Source: Puteibacter caeruleilacunae
GTDB lineage: Bacteria; Bacteroidota; Bacteroidia; Bacteroidales; Prolixibacteraceae
Reading direction: 5' to 3'
Length of the DNA: 64,000 bases
Assembly (NCBI GenBank): GCA_005217565.1
Contig: SJCO01000004.1
Span: 124,001-188,000, forward strand
Shown here: in pieces, positions 1 to 9,269 of the stretch
Position numbering within the stretch: the stretch's first letter is position 1
Layout: each line of letters opens with the position of its first letter
Made by a program: the position numbers and the translations under genes
Notes under the pieces: model-generated
The model's input: only the letters and a program-made list of their open reading frames with translations
Told to the model about the DNA's origin: nothing
Database searches by the model: none

Positions 1-215
1 GGGGAGGTTGATTGGGCGGTGGTGGCTTCGAGGATGGTTGGTTCTTTGGCTGCTGCAGCTGCGGCTGGCTCTTTTGCATTGGCAGCTGGAGAATGGTCTG
101 AGGTTTCTGTTGCTTGGATTGCTGATGCGATTGGGGCTGCCACTTGCATTACTGAATGGTCAGCGTTTGCGATTTCGCTCACATGCTTATCCTGTTGATT
201 GTTTTTTGAGTTCAT
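1..215 (-). CDS. Ala-rich N-terminus of an unknown protein (3' end outside window)
   Basis: An open frame starts with ATG at 215-213 and runs without a stop to base 1, giving at least 71 residues that begin MNSKNNQQDKHVSEIA. The composition is Ala/Thr/Glu/Pro-rich and low in complexity, with AAAAA runs, and looks like a disordered N-terminal segment rather than a folded domain. The plus-strand frame over the same bases (Leu/Trp-rich) is its shadow. Nothing identifies a function, and the folded part lies outside the window. The start codon is the only one available in this frame after the upstream noncoding DNA. Confidence 0.45.
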   Translation of the reverse strand, partial: MNSKNNQQDKHVSEIANADHSVMQVAAPIASAIQATETSDHSPAANAKEPAAAAAAKEPTILEATTAQSTS

Positions 216-348
216 TAGGCTAATAGTTATTGGTTGTCATTCACCGCACCAGCGGTCATCCAAAAATAACGAACACATCGATAAATCACAATAATTGGTT
301 GGAAAAGGGGGAAGGCTTCTCCTGATTCAATAATCTTGCCTCTGGTAT

Positions 349-728
349 TTCCGCCAACAGGAAAGGTGGTGCGGTGGAGGTTATGGGATGCAGTGGCGGT
401 GGAGGAAGATGATGCATTCATTGTCCCATGATTCGTTGCACTTATCATGGGCAAAACAGAGTGCATACCTCCGGCATGCTGTTGCTGATTGTGATCTGGA
501 TATCCTATGATTCGCTGCGCTCATCATTGGTAAAAGAGTGCACACCTCCGGCGTGCTGAGCGTTGATGTTATGAAATTAGATCAGCAACATTGGAGCTTT
601 GTCACGGATGTGACATTTTCTTTTTAACCCACGACAAGGCTACGAGTCGTGGGATTATGCGATCACAAACGGGAAACACCGTCGATCTGATAAACCTCAC
701 CATGAAAAGCCCCAAAACCATCGACGGA
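349..728. repeat. Family A hairpin repeat, copy 1
   Basis: This is a composite repeat. It holds a CCGCCAACAGGAAAGGTGGTG-type leader, a CCCATGAT/ATCATGGG hairpin, small hairpins with a CCTCCGG loop, the TGTCACGGATGTGACA hairpin, an inverted CCCACGAC/GTCGTGGG hairpin (about 630-655) and a long-loop CCGTCGAT/ATCGACGG stem (about 678-727). The same modules in the same order occur near 8.3 and 9.3-9.9 kb around the transposase at 8691-9158, which suggests a REP/BIME-like array mobilised by that enzyme. The copy fills the gap between the partial gene at the left edge and the FISUMP remnant. Confidence 0.8.
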
Positions 729-789
729 AAAAACAACACCACATAAAAAATCTACCGAAGAATCAATTACAATCTCCGGCAGGTTCAAA

Positions 790-1116
790 TTAATCTTTAA
801 TACACCTTATCCACATTCCTAGTTTCTTACTTACCTCATTTTTACCTATCCTACTTTTATCATAAGCAATAAATCTATAATAAGCGGTAGATCCGGTAGT
901 CAGACTCTCTCCTCCCAAATAATTTACGAACTCATCCCGCCCTACATCGCTTGGTATATACCATCCTTCCGGACATATTCCGTGCACACCTCTTGATCTA
1001 CCTGAGCTGCTAACTGATCCGTTCATGACTACCAACCAATTATATAAAACACCGTAACTCGCGTTATTCTGAACACTATGGCTATAATAACAAAAAGCCT
1101 TGTCTGTACTCGTCAA
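790..1116 (-). pseudogene. FISUMP-domain (Fibrobacter major paralogous domain) protein remnant
   Basis: The 108-residue frame carries YGVLYNW, GVHGICPEGWYIPSD and a C-terminal RCIKD, the typical signature of the FISUMP domain of Bacteroidota surface proteins. It opens at a TTG directly after an in-frame TGA, so the N-terminal half is lost. The usual middle segment between the YLGG stretch and the terminal YRF...RCIKD part is also missing, so the surviving text is a splice of two ends of the domain. I read it as a decayed fragment without signal peptide, not a working gene. It sits between repeat copy 1 and the nuclease/NTPase pair. Confidence 0.65.
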
Positions 1117-1272
1117 AGCTTGTCAGGTAGAAGATGACTCAACCTATCAATTAAAAATTATTGGACAGAGTTCAGATTACACTCCCTTGCCTTGTGGTCA
1201 AATAGACGTGCAAGCACACCGATTTACTATTTAACCTATCACAAAGCCCCAATCTCGATCGACACAAGATCA

Positions 1273-2049
1273 TTATAACCTGGCACTATCGCAACTACAA
1301 CTTATCAAAGCAAACTTACCATCGCCACAATTCACCTCCTGCCCAATCAGTTTATCTACTCCGACAATCTTTGCTTGTTTAGCAAAACACTTCTGCCAAT
1401 CATCATCATTCGTGAAAATTTTATTCTTCCCATCATCCATATCTGCCACATTCAAAAAACCCAGATACATCAACACCACAGGAATACTCTTACTAGCCAA
1501 CCACCAGGCATGAGCGACCCTATTCGAAAGTTGATAACACTTATCTATTGAAATATCCACCTTACCGTAAGAATGGGTTATTCCCACTTTTGCCATTTCA
1601 ATTGCCTTACCAATTTGCTCATGATTTCTCCTACTAGTATCAGAAGCATCCTTTTTCAGCTTCTTCCCTGCTTTATGTAATTCACCCACATGCGCTTTAA
1701 CCTCTACAAGAAGGATCCCGTCCTCACCACCTATTTTACATTCAGAGATTAAATCCCAGTTAGGTGTTCTAAAACTTTTTCCACCCACACCGAACCACCA
1801 TTCACTAACTTCGTCTGCAATTTTAGGCGCTAATGCAGAAAAACTAGTCTTCCTCAAGAATGTCTTCAACTCAACTTCCTTCCCGCCATTCTCTTTATTA
1901 GGAAAATATACATCATCCTCAGCAATCTTAACTTCCAGCTCTAGACCAACCTCCGAGAATGATGATTTAAGCAATTTGTTAATCTCATCACAATAAGAAT
2001 CAGAATTAACCAACGTCAAAATACAACCTTTACTTCCTTTTTCAGCCAT
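1273..2049 (-). CDS. PD-(D/E)XK nuclease-like protein, partner of the adjacent NTPase
   Basis: A 258-residue protein I cannot assign to a named family. What is visible is a restriction-endonuclease-fold signature: D99 in PNWDLI, a spacer, then hydrophobic-E116-V-K118 in GILLVEVKAH, that is D...ExK, with E80 as a possible extra metal ligand. A later helix reads QLSNRVAHAWWLAS, resembling the Gln/Arg-bearing helix after the core in many PD-(D/E)XK proteins. There is no signal peptide or membrane segment, so it is cytoplasmic. It starts 69 bases after the stop of the 1576-aa NTPase on the same strand, so the two are probably cotranscribed. Inference: DNA-cleaving effector of a two-gene defence module. 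A Holliday-junction or repair nuclease cannot be excluded. Confidence 0.6.
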   Translation of the reverse strand: MAEKGSKGCILTLVNSDSYCDEINKLLKSSFSEVGLELEVKIAEDDVYFPNKENGGKEVELKTFLRKTSFSALAPKIADEVSEWWFGVGGKSFRTPNWDLISECKIGGEDGILLVEVKAHVGELHKAGKKLKKDASDTSRRNHEQIGKAIEMAKVGITHSYGKVDISIDKCYQLSNRVAHAWWLASKSIPVVLMYLGFLNVADMDDGKNKIFTNDDDWQKCFAKQAKIVGVDKLIGQEVNCGDGKFALISCSCDSARL

Positions 2050-2118
2050 TTCAAAATTATTTATTTTTAACTACCAGTATCGCGTGGCAACTCTTCAAAT
2101 AGTACATTTTATCTAATC

Positions 2119-5100
2119 CTACGACTTTCTATTCGACTTCTTTTTATTATTTTTCCTTCCTTTATTATTTTCAGGTCTTCTATTAGGTTGGCCTTGATTT
2201 GTCACACTCGACTTTACTTCTTCTTTAATTATTTCTTCATCCGTTACTTCTTCTCTCATTGCTTTACCTATCGATACAATATAATCAATAGTCCCTGAAT
2301 TAATCCTGAATCTTTCCAATGCTATAAAAAAATGAAAAACATCATCATTTAAATCATCATTTGCCAAATACATTTGCTCAATCATCTTCTGGTAAGCCTG
2401 ACCTTGACTATTAACTTCTATAGCCTTATAAAAACTATTAATCGCTTTGTTGTAATAATATCGCACATCATAATCTGAGAACTTCTTGCTTGTTATCAAT
2501 TTACCAAGATCACGTTCTTTTTCGTCATAATTTTTCACTTTTCCTTTAAGCTGTAAGTATATATTTATCCATGTTGCCAGATCAAAATATACTTGAGCAA
2601 TTATACTATTTGTAAAAAGCTTAGAGTCATTTTGCATGCCTATAAACTCACTAAACTTTATCAAGCAAAAAATTGATTCTATTACTTTATCAATATTTCC
2701 TTTACCTCGAATTATCTTTTCAATTTCACACTCATCAATACCTTTCTTTGTTACCCGAATCCCTATATCATACTTATTTTTTAAAGCTTTAAGTCTCAAA
2801 TTAAGCATTCTGTTGTATATTGTGGTCAGCGGCTGCTCTTTTGGGTTGTAATATTGTTTAAAGAAAGAATCGGAGTCTAATTTTTCATAATCAATCAATG
2901 CCTCCTTGGTAAAGTATACACCATCCTCAATATCTGCATACACTGAAGAATAAATTTTACTTGCATATTTATCCTGTCCCCCATACATTAACATATTTAA
3001 TAAAGCCTCCTCCTGAAGAGAAGAATGACCATACATGTATTTTATACTCTTCATTAATTTCTTCAATATGCGAATACAAATCTCATTTATAATCTTGTTC
3101 TCAATCCAATTCCCTCTATTTTCCTCAGTTTGATTAGACCAACTCATCGTCTTTATCTCTGCAAATAGCGTCAGAATCTTTTTTAACTGAAATGCATACT
3201 CTGCATGCTTTCCTGCTTTTATATAAAAACGACCAGCTAAATAGTAGTACAATATTATTTTACTAAAGTTATTGATTTGTGTTTTCTTGTTCTCTGTACA
3301 AAATAATTTATAACCTCTCTTCTTATTACCCAAAAGTGTATTAAAACATCTCAGAAATTCATGATTTTTCTGAAACAATTTATTCTTTTCATCATATGGA
3401 CAACAGGCTAATAAGGTGTCTCCTAAGTTAGATAAGGTTGTAGCCATTGCGCGTAGATAATTCGCACTTCTAAGTTTAAATCGGTCTTGCTGAAGATAAT
3501 CAAATATCAACCTTGTTTTCGTTGTATTTTTAATTTCCTCATAATCAATATAAGTAAAATTAGTCAACATAAAGCGCAAACTTCTACTGTAATATTTACA
3601 TGCAAAACACGATGGTGATATTGAATATGCACATTTGGAACTATTCATCCCTATTTCTCTCTTGTTTAGACATGCTTCCACCCCAGCTATAATATTAGAC
3701 CAACTACCTTTTTGCCTGTTCTCTTTTCTTCCCTTTGGATTCCTCTGATTAGAGCTTACAGATCCATCTACCGACCTGGATCCTTCGAAATACTTCGTTA
3801 AATCAGCCCTTATCTTCTGTTTCTCTTTCCTATTCAGAGGGATATTGTAATCGCGAGATTCTGATTCAAAGTTGCCATATGTTTTCGGCTGTTTAGCCGT
3901 ATGCAAGTCATAAAAATACAACATATTCTCCCAGTTATTAACTAAACGATCTGTTAAAGTATTTTTATAAAACATGATATTAGCCAAACGACTGTAAAAA
4001 TCTGCAGGAATAAGAAAACGCTCTTTCATTTCATAGAGAAAAAATATCTTAGTGAAATCATTTACCGTTTGGTCAATATGACTTATCTTGATTTCACTAT
4101 TATGCATTTTCTCACGAATAAATAAACGAACTAGGAGTGGCTGTGTTATCATCCTTATATTTTCAGAAAAATTCAGTTTAGTTAAAATACTCAAATTCTT
4201 TTTATAGTCGCCACCCAACAAGTAATCCGTTAACTCGATGTTTTCATTATCTGAACCCATCTTTAAACTCTTTGCATTATCTCCCGAATCGTCATAATCA
4301 GATCCTAACACACTTTCCTGATGATCCGCTTCACTACCATCCTTTTTAGTTGCGACTCTTTTTATGCGCTTCTTTATGTTTCCGGAATCGTCATAAACAT
4401 ATTGATGTGCATTCTTCTTGTGTCTTACATTTTCTAATTCTAACCCCAAATCCTTCAGATCAATGAATAATGTCTCGCTAATTCTATCTGCCAAAGCGCT
4501 ATAAATATTCTGAGCGGTTGAATAAGTTTCTCTCTTCTCATAAGTGAGCCCTAACTTCAATTGCACTCTAATTAATTCTGTTAACTGAGTATATCGATCA
4601 CCTGATTTTCCATCTAAATACTCTCGCAGTAATAATTCACTGCTTTTATATGAGCCTATAGCATCATTTATATCGTCCGAGAATAAGTTGAGATCTCCAA
4701 TAATGTGATAATAAGATGACAATATTAAGGATTGTTCCAAATCAGCATCTCCTTTTCTTATTCCCTTTTTAATATCTTTGATCTTCGTATTGTAGTAGTG
4801 TTTAATAGAATATAACTCAAAATTAGTAAAATTAAAGATCGCAGACGTTCCTTCCGACAATTTCGTTATATTCTTAATCTCTTCAGTAATTTTAATTGGT
4901 AATTTGTAGCGAAATACACTGCTCGGAATAGCTTGTATATGATTTTTACTCAAAAAATGAATCATTTGTCCAACCAAGTCGCGAATATCTGAACTGTTCG
5001 CAGATTGAAATATTTCAGGAAACTGCTCTTTATTTCTTAATGAAAAACTATTCTTATGATACTTATAAATGTAATTCAATAAAAATGAAGCTGAAACCAA

Positions 5101-6849
5101 CAATCGATCACTAAAATGCTGTTTTCCCTTTAGAATCGCATAATTAATTGGAGCAGACAGGTAATTTATAAAACTATTCTTAAGCTGATCATTGTATGAC
5201 AAGCAAAAAAACCATTGCTTTTCAGTCGATTCAGGGTTACCTGAAATTTTCAATTCTATAACCCTTTCATTGTTTTTATCATTTATTGGTTCAATAAACT
5301 CAAGTTGCTTTTCAAAATGCAACATTAGCTTCTTTGGATTTCCATTTGTTACAAAAAACAAATAATTAATAAAATGATACAAAGCATGTTTAACTTGCCG
5401 TAGATCTCTTTCCAGACAATCTTTCTCGTGCTGTTTTGCCTCTTGCTCTTCTTTTGAAATTTCCTTATTATTTTGATCTCCTTTTTTGGGAACTTTTTTA
5501 AATTGATCCACAAACTTGGATAGTGTCACATATTGATCACCATTCCCTCCCATAAGATTCCCACATACATATCTCTCAATTGCTCTAAATGGATGAATCG
5601 TGCCACATGCTGCCTCTTTATTTACCTTCCTTATCTCATCTTCCTGTGTCAAAAAACTATTAATCTGTTCCTCTCGATCAATAATACTTATTAGCATATT
5701 CTTTCTGTCAGAATATGCATCCAGGTACTGTTGATGCATCTCTACACCACTTATAAAAATAAACTTAGCATAGGTGTTATTTAAAAAGCTTTTCATCCGA
5801 GAAAACAAACCAACAATATCCTTTAAGCTTTCTCCATTCTGATGAACGCTTAACTTATCCAACTCATCAAAAACGATGATAAACTGAACTGCTTTGTTCA
5901 AATAGGTATCTTTTCTTAATTCCTTGGTCCAATTTTCAATAGCACGCTCCATTTCCAGAACAGAAACAATCCCTTGCTTTGTTTTTATTCCATTATTAAA
6001 CTGAAATAGTGATCCCTTGATTGATACACCTTTCTGCTTCATAGTATGCACATTTATACTCTTATGCATCTGTCGAATATCTCGATGTAACGACAAAACT
6101 TTCCTCAATCGTTCATTCATCGTCCCAAGAAGTAAGACAACTACGAAAAGCAGACAGGCAAAAAGTGTTACAACATCAAGTTGAACAGTGTGCAATACGG
6201 AAGCCGTCAGATATCTATATAACATAGTATCGACTCCATAAACCAGAAATATTAAAAACACAAGATTTAAAAGAAAAACAATAAAAAAGAAAAAAAGGGC
6301 TACCACACGAGAATCCGTCCTAACTTTCATAATCTCCTCAGTAACGAACTTATCGATCTCTTTAATTATCCATGTCAGTACATCTCTTTCTGTTTGAAGA
6401 TCTTCATTAAAAGAAATAGCAATTTTTTTAAATAGCGTATTATTACAATTCTTTCTTGCCTCACATTTATTATTAGTCTCTTCTTTCTCATCCTTCGTTT
6501 CTTTCTGATTCAGGACTGTTTTCTTCTTGCCAAACTTAAATTTCGAAACAACTTTAGTGAATGCTTTTAGAATTAGAGTTTTCGCATCATTCTGCACCTT
6601 TGGTTGATTTCCCAATTTTTCTATCGCTCTATTAACAAAACTTGTTTTTCCAACTCCACGAACCCCAGAGATCAGATATTTTCCTTTCTTTGAATCTGAT
6701 TGTCTTAGTATCTCTACAAATGTATCTAACTGTTTCTCTCGCCCCATAAATTTAGGATCTGCATAATCCATTTCATATGGAGCATGATAGAACTTGTAAT
6801 TGTCTAGCCGAATTCGAATTGAGCGAATCCGAGGATTATTAAATGTCAT
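2119..6849 (-). CDS. Large membrane P-loop NTPase (KAP/STAND-like) with long helical C-terminus
   Basis: A 1576-residue ATPase. Walker A is GVRGVGKTS at 62-70 and Walker B is FIIVFDELDK at about 323-332. Two hydrophobic helices (about 181-204 and 223-243) lie between them, which is the insertion pattern of KAP-family NTPases. The first 60 residues contain a GRE motif, common just before the P-loop in STAND/AAA sensors. Beyond about 400 the protein is a very long, mostly helical, Lys/Asn/Tyr-rich region that looks like TPR-type repeats. There is a Cys pair (SCFACKYY) around two thirds in and a strongly basic tail (GRKNNKKKSNRKS). It is followed by the PD-(D/E)XK-like gene. The architecture (large NTPase sensor plus nuclease) suggests membrane-anchored antiviral sensing; this is inferred, not shown. 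Base composition is more AT-rich than the polysaccharide locus. Confidence 0.7.
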   Translation of the reverse strand: MTFNNPRIRSIRIRLDNYKFYHAPYEMDYADPKFMGREKQLDTFVEILRQSDSKKGKYLISGVRGVGKTSFVNRAIEKLGNQPKVQNDAKTLILKAFTKVVSKFKFGKKKTVLNQKETKDEKEETNNKCEARKNCNNTLFKKIAISFNEDLQTERDVLTWIIKEIDKFVTEEIMKVRTDSRVVALFFFFIVFLLNLVFLIFLVYGVDTMLYRYLTASVLHTVQLDVVTLFACLLFVVVLLLGTMNERLRKVLSLHRDIRQMHKSINVHTMKQKGVSIKGSLFQFNNGIKTKQGIVSVLEMERAIENWTKELRKDTYLNKAVQFIIVFDELDKLSVHQNGESLKDIVGLFSRMKSFLNNTYAKFIFISGVEMHQQYLDAYSDRKNMLISIIDREEQINSFLTQEDEIRKVNKEAACGTIHPFRAIERYVCGNLMGGNGDQYVTLSKFVDQFKKVPKKGDQNNKEISKEEQEAKQHEKDCLERDLRQVKHALYHFINYLFFVTNGNPKKLMLHFEKQLEFIEPINDKNNERVIELKISGNPESTEKQWFFCLSYNDQLKNSFINYLSAPINYAILKGKQHFSDRLLVSASFLLNYIYKYHKNSFSLRNKEQFPEIFQSANSSDIRDLVGQMIHFLSKNHIQAIPSSVFRYKLPIKITEEIKNITKLSEGTSAIFNFTNFELYSIKHYYNTKIKDIKKGIRKGDADLEQSLILSSYYHIIGDLNLFSDDINDAIGSYKSSELLLREYLDGKSGDRYTQLTELIRVQLKLGLTYEKRETYSTAQNIYSALADRISETLFIDLKDLGLELENVRHKKNAHQYVYDDSGNIKKRIKRVATKKDGSEADHQESVLGSDYDDSGDNAKSLKMGSDNENIELTDYLLGGDYKKNLSILTKLNFSENIRMITQPLLVRLFIREKMHNSEIKISHIDQTVNDFTKIFFLYEMKERFLIPADFYSRLANIMFYKNTLTDRLVNNWENMLYFYDLHTAKQPKTYGNFESESRDYNIPLNRKEKQKIRADLTKYFEGSRSVDGSVSSNQRNPKGRKENRQKGSWSNIIAGVEACLNKREIGMNSSKCAYSISPSCFACKYYSRSLRFMLTNFTYIDYEEIKNTTKTRLIFDYLQQDRFKLRSANYLRAMATTLSNLGDTLLACCPYDEKNKLFQKNHEFLRCFNTLLGNKKRGYKLFCTENKKTQINNFSKIILYYYLAGRFYIKAGKHAEYAFQLKKILTLFAEIKTMSWSNQTEENRGNWIENKIINEICIRILKKLMKSIKYMYGHSSLQEEALLNMLMYGGQDKYASKIYSSVYADIEDGVYFTKEALIDYEKLDSDSFFKQYYNPKEQPLTTIYNRMLNLRLKALKNKYDIGIRVTKKGIDECEIEKIIRGKGNIDKVIESIFCLIKFSEFIGMQNDSKLFTNSIIAQVYFDLATWINIYLQLKGKVKNYDEKERDLGKLITSKKFSDYDVRYYYNKAINSFYKAIEVNSQGQAYQKMIEQMYLANDDLNDDVFHFFIALERFRINSGTIDYIVSIGKAMREEVTDEEIIKEEVKSSVTNQGQPNRRPENNKGRKNNKKKSNRKS

Positions 6850-7240
6850 TATTCTTGGTTTTATTAGTTATAGTTCTTAGTTTCAGGTGTAATTCAATTC
6901 CCTACCGAGTCCACATGCCCAAATAAATTCGAGTCAAAATGAACACATTAAAAAACCTGTTAGCAACAAAAAGATAGTCCATCTACTCTAAAACTCCAGT
7001 CTCATTTATCCTTCCAATTGCCAACAGTATGCTATGGAAAAATCAAAATTTCATATCTCAATTATTTGAGACTGCACAAGTTACGACTATTATTTAATAT
7101 ATTATTTGTTTTACATTTTTCATTTGATGAGTCATAGGAGATATTGAGTGGAAGCACGGTTTCGGGCAGTGAAAAATCCTGAAAAACGAAAAAAGAGGTA
7201 GGAGCTAACCTATGATGTAAAAACAAATTACCTTCCGATT
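6850..7240. other. Upstream region of the NTPase gene, no gene seen
   Basis: About 390 AT-rich bases that should contain the promoter of the minus-strand NTPase/nuclease unit. I could not find a convincing TTTG...TAnnTTTG pair at proper spacing. The short frame on the minus strand here overlaps repeat DNA and is not supported as a gene. Confidence 0.4.
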
Positions 7241-7556
7241 TTTCCGCCAACAGGAAAGGTGGTGTGTTGTAGGTTATGGGGTGCTGTGGCGGTGATGGAA
7301 GATGATGCATTCATAGTCCCACGATTCGCTGAAGCTCATCATGGGCATAAAAGAAAATGTCCCTCCAGGACAAGAGGATACTGATTGTGAGTTGGATATT
7401 TCCACCAACAGGGAAGGTGGTGCGTTGTAGGTTATGGGGTGCTGTGGCGGTGATGGAAGAGGATGCATTCATAGTCCCATGATTCGCTGAAGCTCATCAT
7501 GGGCAAAAAAGAAAATGTCCCTCCAGGACAAGAGGATGCTGATTGTGAGTTGGACA
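7241..7556. repeat. Family A repeat, tandem 158-bp duplication
   Basis: Two adjacent near-identical units, 7241-7398 and 7399-7556. Each has the leader module, a CCCA(T/C)GAT...ATCATGGG hairpin, a TGTCC-CTCCA-GGACA mini hairpin and a GATTGTGAGTTGGA end. The second unit differs by single-base changes. This is the clearest tandem amplification of the family and defines a unit length. Confidence 0.85.
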
Positions 7557-7720
7557 ACTACTAAAATCCAATTTTATACGTTATAACGAATAAAACTCTC
7601 AGTTTTGATGATTTTATATGGTATAGCGAATAAAAATGTCAGTAAGGTATTTATTAAGAATTCACTCCATTATAACCGAGGTTCGCAGAGAGGATGAAAC
7701 AAAACCAACAACCATGGCAA

Positions 7721-7811
7721 ACAGCACGCCGGAGGTATGCACTCTATTTTTCCCATGAAAAACATTGACTGAACTTTTCCTCGTCATAACATCGGAGCTT
7801 TGTCACGGATG
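7721..7811. repeat. Family A repeat fragment abutting a truncated gene
   Basis: A partial copy with the GCACGCCGGAGGTATGC mini hairpin and a piece reading ATCGGAGCTTTGTCACGGATG. The repeat text stops at about 7811, exactly where coding sequence of the broken gene begins, so the element probably marks the breakpoint. Just upstream, 7570-7645, two imperfect direct copies of a TTTATAnGnTATAnCGAATAAAA motif are visible. Confidence 0.65.
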
Positions 7812-8218
7812 GGTTATCTCGAATTATTAACGCTTGCATAGAACTTGATTTACCGTCTCCAAAAATTGAAGAAAAGAACGACTTCTTCGATGTTGAAATT
7901 ACACGCCCTGGATTCATTTCTGAAAGTAGACAGCAGGAGTTAGGGCCCGAGTTAAGGCCCGAGTTAAGGCCCGAGTTAAGGCCCGAGTCCTTATATGCAG
8001 CCCTAGTACTCAAATTGGCAGAAAACAACCTTTCGAAACAGGGTCTGGCTGATGCTTTAGGACACAATAGTATTTCTGGACGCTTGAAGACGATTATCAA
8101 CAGATTACTTAATGACAAAATGATTGAATGGACAATTCCTGATAAGCCTAAAAGCTCAAATCAAAAGTATAAACTAACAAAGCGAGGTTTAGCTTTTTAT
8201 ACACTACTCCAAAAGTAG
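7811..8218 (+). pseudogene. C-terminal remnant of a Schlafen/AlbA-type ATP-binding regulator
   Basis: Reading from 7811 the frame gives GLSRIINACIELDLPSPKIE, then DFFDVEITRPGF, which matches the end of the GHKL-like ATPase domain of AlbA_2/'RecG-like' ATP-binding proteins. A Pro/Glu repeat and a C-terminal winged-helix-like region (LSKQGLADALGH...LTKRGLAFY) follow. The N-terminal AlbA and most of the ATPase domain are absent and no start codon exists at the junction. Only an internal ATG at 8015 would permit a 67-aa product. The four copies of a 12-bp unit coding ELRP (7935-7985) sit at the usual Pro-rich linker of this family. It was truncated at a family A repeat. Confidence 0.6.
7935..7988 (+). 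repeat. 12-bp tandem repeat inside the truncated gene
   Basis: GAGTTAAGGCCC is repeated about four times in frame, encoding E-L-R-P units; the first copy is the variant GAGTTAGGGCCC. Such in-frame linker repeats can change copy number by slippage. Confidence 0.85.
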
Positions 8219-8329
8219 TTATCATTTAAATATACCATCATAGAATCCACTGTTTCAGCCAAGCATTCTATTACAGTGTAGCTGGTGTGGTGATGCATAC
8301 TCTGGTGGAGATAGAAGATACTGACCTCC

Positions 8330-8562
8330 TAATCCCATGATTCGCTGAAGCTCATCATGGGCAAAAAAGAGTAACATACCTCCGGCATGCTGTTGCGTTG
8401 ATGTTATGAAATTAGATCAGCAACATCGAAGCTTTGTCACGGATGTGACATTTTCTTTTTAACCCACGACAAGGTACGAGTCGTGGGATACAGCAATCAC
8501 AAACGGTAAACACCGTCGATCTGATGATCCTCCCTATGGAAAGCACAAAAACCATCGACGGA
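8330..8562. repeat. Family A repeat, left flank of the transposase
   Basis: It contains the forward CCCATGAT hairpin, a GCATACCTCCGGCATGC mini hairpin, the TGTCAC/GTGACA hairpin, the inverted CCCACGAC/GTCGTGGG hairpin and the CCGTCGAT...ATCGACGG long stem. It ends about 130 bases before the transposase start and matches the right flank at 9.7-9.85 kb module for module. Confidence 0.8.
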
Positions 8563-8690
8563 AGGTCCGCAAACTTCCAAATCAACACTCACAACTCTGT
8601 CTTTTATGTTCACAAACATCCACCACTCCCCAATCGATCAACACAAATCTTTCTAATTTTAATTATTGAACAATTAATAATACCTCAAGT

Positions 8691-9158
8691 ATGTCACATA
8701 AGTACTCACAGTGCTACATGCACTTGGTTTTTGCGGTAAAGCACCGCAAATCAAAAGTCGAAAAAGAGTGGAAAACAGAGCTTGCCAACTACCTTATTGC
8801 TGTAATCCAAGCAAAAGGACATAAGGTTCTTGCCATAAACTGCATGCCTGAACACACTCACATTTTCATCATTCAAAATATGACACAGACTATTCCAGAC
8901 CTGATGAAGCTGATTAAAACAACATCACATTATTGGCTTAACAAGCAAAAACATCCAAAACAGAAGTTTGTCTGGCAAGTTGGCTATGGCGTATTTTCAT
9001 TTTCAAGATCTCACATAGGAAACGTGATCCGCTACATCAACAATCAAGAGGAACATCATAAAAAGGTCACTTTTCGTGAAGAGTTCCTTAAGATTTTAAA
9101 GGATCATGGTATTGAGTATGATCCAAGATATCTTGGTGAAATCTTGCCTGAAGATTAA
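8691..9158 (+). CDS. IS200/IS605-like REP-associated tyrosine transposase (family A)
   Basis: A 155-residue Y1 transposase. The single-strand nuclease signature is visible as CMPEHTHIFI (HUH motif as H-T-H), and the nucleophile Tyr is in the later helix (VIRYINNQEEHHKK). It starts with MSHKYSQCYMHLVFAV, typical of Bacteroidota members. The gene is flanked on both sides by family A hairpin arrays and has no TnpB partner. It therefore looks like a RAYT-type domesticated or autonomous enzyme acting on the hairpins, not a classic IS200 with its own ends. It is about 48% identical by eye to the transposase at 18743-19222, which has a different repeat family around it. Confidence 0.85.
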   Translation: MSHKYSQCYMHLVFAVKHRKSKVEKEWKTELANYLIAVIQAKGHKVLAINCMPEHTHIFIIQNMTQTIPDLMKLIKTTSHYWLNKQKHPKQKFVWQVGYGVFSFSRSHIGNVIRYINNQEEHHKKVTFREEFLKILKDHGIEYDPRYLGEILPED

Positions 9159-9269
9159 ATAGCCTAAATTGATATGTGGTGAATGATCTAATATTTCAAT
9201 CGAATCATTCGCCGCATATTTAAGGAGAATATCAACCAGATTCAGCATATAGATCAGGCTTCTAGAGAC

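Noticed and set aside
8-223. Plus-strand 71-aa Leu/Trp-rich frame
   Set aside because: Shadow of the minus-strand Ala-rich coding region; amino-acid composition not protein-like.
227-466. Minus-strand frame across repeat copy 1
   Set aside because: Lies in family A repeat DNA; similar spurious frames occur in other copies because the repeat sequence is conserved.
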